Part shown: in pieces, positions 19,348-28,316 of the stretch
How the letters are laid out: each line of letters begins with the position of its first letter
Numbering within the stretch: the first letter of the stretch is position 1
Source of the DNA: Symsagittifera roscoffensis
Taxonomy: Eukaryota > Xenacoelomorpha > Acoela > Convolutidae
Length of the DNA: 64,000 nucleotides
NCBI RefSeq assembly: GCF_963678635.1
Contig: NC_087064.1
Location: forward strand, 49,025,346 to 49,089,345
Direction of reading: 5' to 3'
Position numbers and translations under genes: made by a program
Notes under the pieces: model-generated
The model's database searches: none
What the model was told of the DNA's origin: nothing
Seen by the model: the letters and a program-made list of their open reading frames with translations, nothing else

Positions 19348-19604
19348 TGTGTGCGAAGCGGAGAGACGCTCTCTGTTTCATTCGATTCCTGATAGAGCAG
19401 ATTTCAGTACCTGCATTAAACACCTGTGTTAAAATGTTGAGGGAAGGTGATGAGCGAGCAAAAGCCTTATTCTTGCTAGCACTGCTGGATATGCAGCAAA
19501 GTAAACCGATGAGGGTGAACATGAAAGAACCCGTGGAAATTAGAACCCATGAAAAAGATAGACGAAATCAGGAGATTCTCAAACAAGGAGCTGAGACCCA
19601 CTAA
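19347..19604 (+). pseudogene. long unknown ORF (part 3, shifted frame)
   Basis: 85 residues in a frame different from parts 2 and 4. The start given is a GTG at the frame change, not a true start. The sequence CFIRFLIEQISVPALNTCV and RAKALFLLALLDMQQSK reads as a helical protein, which supports it as the real continuation. Part 4 takes over at about 19549-19570 after the second indel. Confidence 0.4.
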
Positions 19605-21018
19605 AGAATCTATGGGGGCATTGCCGAAATCCAGTGAATACTGTGGACCGATCAAGAAGAAATCGTATAGCTACGTATCCGGGATCATAGGGATCGCGTA
19701 CAATCCTTTCCTGAGTGAAGACATACGCGATTGCTTCTTCGATTATGAGCAGGCGGTGTTAGTAAGATTCTGGACGTCCAGAATTGTAACGATTAAAAGC
19801 GTTAACAATCCACAGGCCAAATTGGGACTGGTCTTGGAAGAAGAGGTGACTGCACCTTCAGTACCAAAATCCGACAAAAGAGTAGAGTTTGGGTTGGGAT
19901 TCTCAGATGAATTACTGAGAACGAGCTTGATGGCAGTGTGGGAATTGATGAGGCCATCATGGTGTCCTAGTCCCAACGCTGACTCGATATTGCGAGCGAC
20001 ACAAGACGTGCAGAGGGAACTGAATGCAGACTGTAACCTGCGTGACCTCAACATCATATATAATGTGATGATAACGGCCTCTAAGAGCAACGGAGAAGAT
20101 AAAGTGGAGTTGCCTGGCTTGGGACCAGAAGACTGGGTCAAACCTGGTAGCTGTCTGGCGGAAGTCTGTGGACTGGAGGGTCAATTTTGTGGAGGTCTGG
20201 ACTGTGTGAAGACCCTGGAGAAACAACACAAGCAATTGACGGTATTGTTTGGAAACGTAGTGATGAAAGCAAGAACAGAAACGGAACTGATAGCAGATTG
20301 CCATGGAGGAACCGATGTGAATCTTGTGACTGCACTAGGATTCTACAGCATGTTTAGTTCTTTAGAGTCACTATTGAATCTAGAACAGAAACATGAGATG
20401 GTCACAGCCATCAATGTTGAAGTATTCCCAGGAGTTCTGCAGACTGAGCAGAAATACATAGGAAAATGGAGGGAAGCAATCGAGACGGAAATGAACATCA
20501 GACACAGTGAGACTTATTGTAGACCATCAGGAGCACGATATTTGGTGGGTTCAACATTGGCTCCAATGTGTAAGAGCAGATACCCTGTACATTTCGTAGC
20601 TGTGGACGTAAAGAGTACGAGAACGATCGTGGATCAAGCCTTCTCAGTGCCGAAGTGTGTGAGACTGGCAAGAATGTCCGAGAAGTCTTACGAGTTGCTA
20701 TGTAAGATGTTCTCAGCAGTTCCAGAGAGAACCAAGGAAGAATTGGAGTCAATACTAGGAAAGAAGTTCATGGGATATGTGAGCGGGAACTTCAGTGACT
20801 TTGAGAGACAGAAACAGAGAGGATCAACTGTCACAGATTACAATGCAGTAGATGAGAATGATGAAGTCCACCGAGTGATGATGGAAGTGGAACCATTACT
20901 GGAAGCTTCGGGAAAACGTAATTGGAGGAGCATCATGTTGACACATGACGAGTTTCCTTGCCACTGCTTGCTGCAGACCTGGTGGTATCCCAAGCGTAGT
21001 AATCTGATGTTGATCTGA
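19549..21018 (+). CDS. long unknown ORF (part 4)
   Basis: 489 residues. It begins within the overlap with part 3. It contains SYVSGIIGIAYNPF, RPSWCPSPNADSIL, a Cys-rich stretch (CLAEVCGLEGQFCGGLDC) and LVGSTLAPMCKSRYP. No known family or catalytic motif is recognised. Paired cysteines could form a metal site or disulfides. There is no signal peptide at the read start, but the true N-terminus is far upstream. It ends at TGA 21016-21018 and the same frame continues to 21735. Copy 2 lacks this region, so there is no internal comparison. Confidence 0.45.
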   Translation: MKKIDEIRRFSNKELRPTKESMGALPKSSEYCGPIKKKSYSYVSGIIGIAYNPFLSEDIRDCFFDYEQAVLVRFWTSRIVTIKSVNNPQAKLGLVLEEEVTAPSVPKSDKRVEFGLGFSDELLRTSLMAVWELMRPSWCPSPNADSILRATQDVQRELNADCNLRDLNIIYNVMITASKSNGEDKVELPGLGPEDWVKPGSCLAEVCGLEGQFCGGLDCVKTLEKQHKQLTVLFGNVVMKARTETELIADCHGGTDVNLVTALGFYSMFSSLESLLNLEQKHEMVTAINVEVFPGVLQTEQKYIGKWREAIETEMNIRHSETYCRPSGARYLVGSTLAPMCKSRYPVHFVAVDVKSTRTIVDQAFSVPKCVRLARMSEKSYELLCKMFSAVPERTKEELESILGKKFMGYVSGNFSDFERQKQRGSTVTDYNAVDENDEVHRVMMEVEPLLEASGKRNWRSIMLTHDEFPCHCLLQTWWYPKRSNLMLI

Positions 21019-21735
21019 GACTCTGGAGAGCTGCTCTCCATGAGTTTACCAGATTCATCACAGCCCATAACAATAGTGATAGTGGGAGTTATGATGGCGA
21101 TACGATGGCTGGAAGCTCATGTGAGAGAAAATAATAGACAGGAGGCACCGACGAGAGAACAGTTGCGGAAATTAGATTGTTTAAAAGATTTAGATCTTTT
21201 TGAGACAATGTGCAAAATTCTAAACATTCCGATGGAAGTGAAGAAGATATGGGCAAGGAGACGATTGATGCCATGGTTCAGAGCTAACATGACTGCATGG
21301 TTGTACGAATATGCGAAAAAGCCTATGTCGAAGCACGGCAGGGTGTACAGTGAATATCAGCTGGACATTGGAGCAGGAGCTTTCAAGCGAGCTCTCCTGA
21401 CTCATCGAAATGCAGTGACCACCGCTGTGAAAACAATTTCCAGGACAAGTGAACGTAGTGGAAAGGAGAAGGCAGAGATGTTAAAGGAAGATTTGGAGAG
21501 AAATGTGACGTTGTGTCTCCACAACAGCTTCTGCAGGAACAGAGAATCTAACGTGGATCGCCTACCTTGTTGCAAACAGAGGGTAGAACAGCAGAAGTGT
21601 TGGAGGACGGCTTCCAGCAGCGTCAGGATTGCTAATGACGTGTTGCAAGATACGGAAACTGAGAGTGCAGAGTCAGTATCACAGGAGGAATGGAACATGA
21701 CGAATGGCCGAAAAACGAGATGCAAAAAGAGATGA
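21019..21735 (+). CDS. long unknown ORF (part 5, C-terminus)
   Basis: Same frame as part 4 after its TGA. A first Met is at 21040 (MSLPDSSQPITIVIVGVMMA). A short hydrophobic run (ITIVIVGVMMAI) near the start could be a buried helix. The rest is basic and helical, with CLHNSFCRNRES and CCKQRV cysteines, ending in RKTRCKKR. No family is recognised. The basic C-terminus suggests nucleic-acid contact. After it the sequence turns AT-rich and non-coding. Confidence 0.45.
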   Translation, partial: DSGELLSMSLPDSSQPITIVIVGVMMAIRWLEAHVRENNRQEAPTREQLRKLDCLKDLDLFETMCKILNIPMEVKKIWARRRLMPWFRANMTAWLYEYAKKPMSKHGRVYSEYQLDIGAGAFKRALLTHRNAVTTAVKTISRTSERSGKEKAEMLKEDLERNVTLCLHNSFCRNRESNVDRLPCCKQRVEQQKCWRTASSSVRIANDVLQDTETESAESVSQEEWNMTNGRKTRCKKR

Positions 21736-23023
21736 AATTAGAAGAATTTAGAAATTTTAGAACTTCTAAACGACGAAAAAAGAAGAAAACAAAGGAGTAA
21801 TGAAGAAAAAGTTAAAACTCAGAATTGTTTTATGGGTGTGAAAAAACTCAAGTGAGAAACCAAGCAACCAAGTTGTAATTGAAAACTGAAACATTTAGTT
21901 GAGTTTTGAAATTGTTGCATTTATAAATTTGCATTCTGATTTTAGTTGAGTGGCTTAAGAGACGCTCACTTACTATTTATTTAGAAAGACTTGAGTGAAG
22001 GATTATATTTAAATATTCCAGCCTACATGACTGTTTTTATTCAGCTAGGAGAACTGATCACTTTGTGGTGACATGAAAGGCTTGGGTAATCTCTCGAAGA
22101 GGGAGATTGTTTCGTTGTTCTTTCTAACCACAGAGTTTCTTAGTTTTAAGTATTCAGGACAATAACAAGCAAGATTTCCGAAAGGAGAAGCATAGTAGGA
22201 TAATTTTAGCTTGTTGATTGGCAGGACTGTCCTGCAAGCCAACACCTTTTAAATCTGAGAGAAAAAGTTTTAATCGGGACGTTGACATTGGAAGTCAGAA
22301 AATATGTTTTATCTTAAGTCATATCCTCAATGTGCAGATTAATGAAGAATTTGAAGGCTATAGTGATGTAGTATGATGCCATTTATATTCTGCTGTGAGT
22401 CGATTTGACGTGGATAAAAGTAATTTCGTGCATTTTGTAAAATCTGTTCGATGACACTGTATCTATTTTACGAACATTGCGTGATTCAAGGAGGACATTG
22501 ACCGGACTGTCCGGGGAGTATGTGACATTCGACCAGAATGGACAAAATGCAATCTCTGCAGATTTCGAATTTTTAGCAGCGAGCCTTCCGAGTTGGTGAT
22601 TTTGAAGGATTAAGAACGTTGTTCGAACGATTGAACAAAACGTGAAGGTTGAAGGATTCGGAAATTGCTAAATTTTAAATTTTCGAAGTGATTACGTAAC
22701 ATTTCTGAGAAACGTCAGAAACGGCCATTTTGGCAGAAAAGCTGAAAAGCGACAGAATAACGATAGTCGCACTGACGAAAACAACGAAGAATGTGATAGA
22801 AAAACAACAGAGAAAAACAGAAGGACGTTCCGAGTTGCAACTATTGTGTCGCTACAATAGTTGCAAGGCCGTTGCAGACAACGGTGAAGGGTGGAAGATA
22901 GCCTTCCGGATTACGAAGAAGTCAAGATTAACGAGCTTGATTCAGTGGATTCAAGAATCCGGAAGGGTTTCGGAACTGAAACTTTTATTCTTTTATATAA
23001 ACTTTTAGCTTCTTGTCATGTCC
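21736..23023 (+). other. non-coding 3' region of copy 1
   Basis: About 1.3 kb without a convincing gene; ORFs 22045-22245 (minus) and 22730-23008 (plus) are short. From about 22500 it is related to 23376-23829. Shared landmarks are a hairpin (GTTGCAACTATTGT, then ACAATAGTTGCAA at 22832-22867; GTTGTAACGATTGT, then ACAATCGTTACA at 23636-23667) and AGAATCCGGAAGGGT before the LTR. The hairpin has kept its pairing while changing its bases. Confidence 0.55.
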
Positions 23024-23375
23024 TGATTTGAATTTAATTAACAACTGGATCCATTTTGATAAGGATGAGAAGCTAGGAGTTGGGGGAAAGGGTTGATCCA
23101 TCTTCGATGGAGATGATGATTTTTATCTACTGAACAAAAACAATAGTAGTATAATAAGTAGTAGCCCTGTTTTGTAATTAAGTTAATTTGAGTGTTTTGA
23201 CCGAAGCCGAAAGCAGTAACGTTTTTTGTCGACCCGATGTTAGAAAAGACCACCGAAAGGTACTGGCTTGGTAGAGACGGTGAAAAGCATATAAAGCTCT
23301 GTTTAGACGTTAGCCAGTCGTCTTAGGACTTAGTTTTATTTTCCGTCGATATGTATCTTCCGGGCGAATGTTACA
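23024..23375 (+). mobile_element. 3' LTR of copy 1
   Basis: 352 bp from TGATTTGAATT to GAATGTTACA, with TATAAA at 23290. Compared with the 5' LTR it lacks about 60 bp (the AGGAGTGACC to GAGCTCACT segment at 4081-4140). The purine tract GGAGTTGGGGGAAAGGG precedes TGATCCATC at 23094 (inner candidate start). The sequence after TTACA is not a leader but another 3' internal fragment. Confidence 0.75.
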
Positions 23376-23829
23376 AAATTGGGACATCTGACCGAGAAGA
23401 TGGATGGTTTTTATGAATTAGTGACGTTAATTGAACGATCAGACAAATCGGGAAGGTATAGTTTTGACTGGTACGCTAATTTTTAATTTTTCGATTTGGA
23501 CGTGAAAGACACGTAACCTTTTATTATTTCGCACACACTGAAACTGCGAAATCAGAAGGAGAGAAGTCTCAGTGAATACAACAAAAAACGGCAGAAGATT
23601 GAGATAGTGATTAGAAATTGTCAGAAACCACTGCGAGTTGTAACGATTGTGCCGCTACAATCGTTACAGAGCAGTTCACAAGAACCAGGAAGGGTGTATG
23701 GACGACGTGTAAAGCCTTCCGAGAAGAAATAAGAGCGTTATTTCTCCGGATTCCAGAATCCGGAAGGGTCTCGGAAGAGAACTGTAACCGTTAATTTAAC
23801 AATTGTTAGCTTACCGGAATGTCTTGAGT
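23376..23829 (+). mobile_element. stray 3' internal fragment between two LTRs
   Basis: 454 bp related to the 3' end of copy 1 (about 22500-23023), including the compensated hairpin and the final AATCCGGAAGGGT. It lies between two LTRs and has no coding region. The order (3' end, LTR, 3' end, LTR, leader) suggests tandem elements sharing LTRs, with most of the middle one deleted. Confidence 0.6.
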
Positions 23830-24236
23830 TGATTTTAATTAATACCAAATTCGTTTTTAGATCATGAGAAGCTAGGAGTTGGGGGAAAGGGTTGATCCAT
23901 CTTCGATGGAGATGATGATTTTTATCTACTGAACAAAAACAATGGTAATATAGTAAATAAGTAGTAGCCTTGTTTTTAGGAGTGACCTTGTGGTCTGGGG
24001 ATACTAAGACCCAGCCATGAGCTCACTGTTTTGCATATAATTAAGTTGAGTAGAGCGTTCTGATCGAAGCCGGAAACAGTAACGTTTTTTGTCGACCCGA
24101 TGTTAGAAAGACCACCAAAAAAACTGGCTTTGGCAGAGACGGTGAAAATCATGTAGAGCTGTGTTTAGACGCTAGCCAGTCGTTTTAGAACCTTGCTTTA
24201 TTTTCCGTCGATATGTACTTCCGGGCGAATGTTACA
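23830..24236 (+). mobile_element. 5' LTR of copy 2
   Basis: 407 bp from TGATTTTAATT to GAATGTTACA; the inner candidate start TGATCC is at 23893 after the purine tract. It keeps the AGGAGTGACC segment lost from 23024-23375. Its TATA box is mutated to TGTAGA. Confidence 0.75.
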
Positions 24237-26167
24237 TAGATGTTTTTATGGCGCTCGTGGGTAATATTCTTTTTAACATCATGACCGGTAGAACAGTTAG
24301 CGAGCACTCCGCGCAGAGCGGATGCACATAACAAGGCCCTTACCACCGGGGCGGAAGGGTAGTTCGGAACGCGGAAGCCTTCCGGATTCCCGTAAATAGT
24401 TTTTTAACCTAGTTAAGACCGAAAATTCACGTACCAGGAAGGATGGGGGGATTGGCCGTCCCGTCGTTCCCTCAGAGGTTTGTGACCAAAAACTTTTAAA
24501 GATAAACAGGAAATCAAACAAAAGTAGTATAGTACCAAAAAAAAACAAATAAATAACCGAAAAAACCAAAAACAGTAAAAAAAAAAAAGAATAATATCAT
24601 TAGAAATCATCACCCCAGACGAGATGTGATCAGACCCTCTCATTTGATGTTGTTAGATATATTGTTGTTACAGGCATTTATATCAGTCAGGATTGTAACG
24701 ATCAAATTTGTGGCCCGTTTAGTGTGCTTGTACTGTTGGGTTATTTGAGTATTTAAGCACGTTAATGCTAATTTGCGCTAAATCCGGAAGGGTCTCGGGA
24801 TTAGAGAAGAAGACTGATCCGGCAAGCAGTGCAAGGAGCGACAAGAAGGGGCTCAAGGACAACAACAATCGACTGTTGGGTATCGTTTATAAGTTTTGTA
24901 CCCCTTTTGGTAGTCAAATTAAGATATAAATATGTGGGTGGCTCGACAGTGACTGCACTGAAGTGACCCTCCACCGAGTTGCAAATTTCCGAGTTAAGCA
25001 CCTTAGTTCGGATATTGAACAAACCCGGAGGGGTATAATATTACTAGTATTACTATTTACACAGCCTATATTATTACTCCTATACCGTTTTTCAGTGGAC
25101 AACACAGTAAGCAGACCGGTTTTTAGGGTCAAAATAGTGATATTTTGATTCACCCTCAAATCGCGATTTTTGAGATATCGATATTTTTTGAAACAAAAAA
25201 AGCACTAAATTAGTGAGGTACATCGTAATTGTACTAGTATAATTAGTGAAACCGCTTAAATATAGGTTGGAAGTGGTTGGAACTAATTGAGTACCGAGGA
25301 CCGAATTTTCTTGACTTTTGAAAAAACGAAACGCAATAAAATAAAAAAAAATTTGGAAAATTTTTGAGTTAGGACAGTAAAATTTGTTGTTCGGACAACG
25401 TTCGCTATTGAATCGACAGGTTTGAAAACCCGTTTGCCGATAACCTTCTGGGTTACAGTGAAATCGAACTTAACGTGTTTGATTTAGTGGATTCATCAAT
25501 CCGGAAGTGTCCAATTAGCATTGTTTTTGGCATATTTTTTCAGCTGGAACGTTTTAGATCTGGCTTTTTGCATTGTACTAGAATAGTATGGGCCTTTTGA
25601 GCTCGAATCAATAATTTTTCGGTCAAAAAGATCAGAATTGCGAAAAAACTTAGGCGGAACCTATAAGAGAGAAAATTTTTGGACTTTGGTAACACAGGAC
25701 TCGGTGGGTGCAATAGACGCCCACTTGACAAAATTACTGCCTTCAAGTTTTGTCTGTTTGGTGAAGCACCAAACAGGAAAGCTCTTTCTTTAGAAACAAG
25801 TTCGTCTATTACAATGCGACTGATTAAAGTACAAAACACAAACGTTTTTCATTGAAAGTATTTTTATTTTTCTTCATTTTTGGTTTTAAATCAACAATAT
25901 CTATTTTTTATTAGGTAGTGAGTACACTATCTTTTAAACTTATTGATATCATCAGACTGTGCTAGTTTCATATCTTACAACTAATAATCGATTATTGTGA
26001 ATAAATTGTATACACGCTGTAATGTGATAACATACAAGGATTCGTGGTCACTATTTAGGTGAAACTTTTGATATTTATTGTGTTGTGTTATTATTATCAG
26101 TAGTCAAACAAAACGGACACTGGCAATCGAAGTGAGTGTATAAGCAGTAAGAAGTGATAAAGTGAAA
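24237..26167 (+). other. leader of copy 2
   Basis: Matches the copy 1 leader with a deletion of about 1 kb (copy 1 about 5710-6705), which removes the tandem CCGGAGGGG block. A GC-rich insert at about 24285-24395 is absent from copy 1. No gene is supported; short ORFs on both strands are not conserved. Confidence 0.6.
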
Positions 26168-26861
26168 ATGAGTCTAGACAAGTCAAAGATACCTAAACTA
26201 AGTGATAGCTCCAGGAAGTTAATACCAGAGAAACAAAGAAAAGCAATGAACGACCCTTTTGTGGAAAGGGTTGCACGAACCCGGACCGACAAAGGGAAGA
26301 AAGTTTGAGGCAGAATGGTTGAAACCAGGAGTCAAAAGTCCTCTGAAGGACAAAAGGCAATGTTAGAAGTAGAGGCCCAACCGGAACCTGCCACAGATGA
26401 GAAACGGGAGGGACATGGACCGAAACAGAAGATTGGCGAGTGAATCTACTCCGGTTGAACAAGGCCAAGATTTCGCCATTTCCACCGGGACTCTAGACCA
26501 AGAAGAGATGTCGGAACTGTCCGATATCTCTACTGAAAATATGGCGACTACAAGATCACCCACAGACAACACCATGATGCATGGCGTGACGGAGAAACCG
26601 GCAATGTCCTCATCGTTTTCAGAAAGAGTGAAGAACACTTTCGGAAACTTCTTTGCATTTATCATAAGAATGGGTTCAGGCGATGAAGCAGAAACCCAAG
26701 AAGAAGAGGAGGACGATGACGAACAAGATGACTTCGGATCTCAAGTCAGCCTCAATAGTTCGACTCAGGAAATTGACGCATACACCGATAGAAAGACTGG
26801 CCCCATGGACCAATTTGGTAGAGTGAGGACAATAAGCAAGACCACAAACGGATCAGTCTAG
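26168..26861 (+). pseudogene. gag N-terminal part, copy 2
   Basis: ATG 26168 matches 7216 of copy 1. A TGA at 26306-26308 (TCA in copy 1) stops it after 46 codons; copy 3 has the same TGA. Reading resumes with MVETRSQ. Residues read from 26397 in a shifted frame give RLASESTPVEQGQDF and the acidic EEEEDDDEQDDFGSQVSL stretch also seen in copy 1. Further indels separate it from the coiled-coil part. Confidence 0.65.
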
Positions 26862-27086
26862 TCAGGAGACTTTGAGACCATGACGAGTTCGGAGATGCGA
26901 ACTGGGAGGAACAGGAACACAGGGCTATGTAACCCACCTGCGGATCTAGAAGTGGATCATGAAGAGACGTCGAGGCAGAGAATCAAGACCCGAGTCTCGG
27001 CCAGCAACAAGCTACCTGGAAGCGACAGGGTGACACTGCCACTTGTGACGCCTTAAAAAAACAACAGAGCATCAATCGAAAAAGCC

Positions 27087-27819
27087 TTGACCAATATAGT
27101 GGGCAGCATAGGAGAACAGAATGAACAGATGTCCTTAAGAATGAGTGAACTAGAAAGAGCAGGACACAATAAGAGAGAAAACCTGCGGAAAGAGATCAAC
27201 CGCAATAGACAAGAAGTTAGCAGAAGCGACAAACGCTTGAAGGAGAGAACGGATGAACACTTAGCTAAAAACTTGTCGCGATTGACGAGGGAAGCTGAGC
27301 AGAGAGAGTTACGATTGAGAGATGACATAGTGAAGTTGAGAATTCAACAAGAGCAGACTCTTGGGACTCTTGACACGAAAATAGATGCGATGATGGAGAG
27401 GCGAACTCAAGCTATCATGGATAGATTGGATGGGGCTACTAGGCAGCAGGAGTGGATCGAAGAATGGGGAACCGAATTAGGGAGAACCCAGCAGGGAGCC
27501 GAGAGTGAACTTCAATGGACAACCGAATAGGAGAAGGACACATGGATCCACTAGAGGAAGAGGCAGTTCATCCAGCTATGCCACAGGGGACAATATGCCA
27601 CGGGGCCCAAACATCACAGCAAGTTCAACTGGCAACAGACCGACCTCAAACGAACGCCGACGCAAGATACACATGCGACTGGGAGATGTGATTCCAGGAA
27701 ATGGAGTCATGCGAATCAAGGAAGAAGTAACCCCAGCGATCTGGACAGGAGGGAAAATCCAGATCCTCTATCAGGGGGTAATGATGATCAAGCGAGGCAT
27801 TCAAGGGACGCTACAATAA
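27087..27819 (+). pseudogene. gag coiled coil and Arg-rich tail, copy 2
   Basis: From 27087 the coiled coil of copy 1 is repeated (EQNEQMSLRMSELER, EAEQRELRLRDD). A frame change near 27510 leads to the TRGRGSSSSYATG tail, and another precedes the capsid at 27819. The protein is split into three frames. Confidence 0.6.
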
Positions 27820-28316
27820 TGGTTACAGCCTTTGAACCTCTGAACAGGTCCTTGGAAACATTCCTAACGAGGTTATCTAGAACCAATGAATGCAGCAAAA
27901 AGTCCAGAAGGGTTTTTAAGAAACCGAGATGCTATAGAGACGAATCTGATGGCTGTATTGATACCTGGATTGAGGTAATGAAACTGCATTTTGAGGAGGA
28001 GAACTTGTCAGAAAGACGAGAATGCAGTCCGCTCACCAGTAACCTGGAAGGGACAGCCCTAAATTGTGTATTGGCCAAAAAGCAATACCAACGGGATACT
28101 GCTGAAAAAATCTTTAAAATCTTGTTGAATCGTTTTGGCTCAGAGGTGCAAGGACATCAAGCAATGATGCGCTTCGAGAAACGGAGGCAACGTGAAGAAG
28201 AGACGATGGGCAAGATTCTAGACAATTTGGAGATGCTGAGAAGGCGTAGCCAACTAGATGAGCAGAAGGATGAACCTGGCAGTAGCCTCAAAAATCATCA
28301 ATGGTGTGAAGAATGA
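27819..28316 (+). pseudogene. gag capsid-like region, copy 2
   Basis: Begins MVTAFEPLNRSLETFL as in copy 1 and continues through CIDTWIEVMKLHFEEENL and KIFKILLNRFG. Near 28258 five bases present in copy 1 are missing, which shifts the frame (LDEQKDEPGSSLK instead of DESNRRMNLAV). This deletion is present in all nine tandem units, which start here. Confidence 0.7.

Larger units (their letters stand above)
3930..23375 (+). mobile_element. giant LTR retrotransposon, copy 1 (RT/RH/IN lost)
   Basis: Bounded by related LTR blocks at 3930-4341 and 23024-23375. Order: LTR, primer site, 2.9-kb leader, gag, protease, a patchwork scar where RT, RNase H and integrase should be, pol tail, macro-like ORF, coiled-coil/SGNH ORF, second SGNH-like segment, long unknown ORF, 1.3-kb non-coding 3' part, LTR. 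Protease and the two-knuckle gag place it with Ty3/gypsy-type elements; copy 2 confirms this with its RT and integrase. With the missing pol section restored in length the element would exceed 22 kb. No target-site duplication is seen: the bases flanking the two LTRs differ. It has several stops and frameshifts and is not autonomous. Confidence 0.85.

Noticed and set aside
3929-23380. Target-site duplication around copy 1
   Set aside because: The bases before 3930 (GGCACAC) and after 23375 (AAATTGG) do not match, and the right side is another element fragment.
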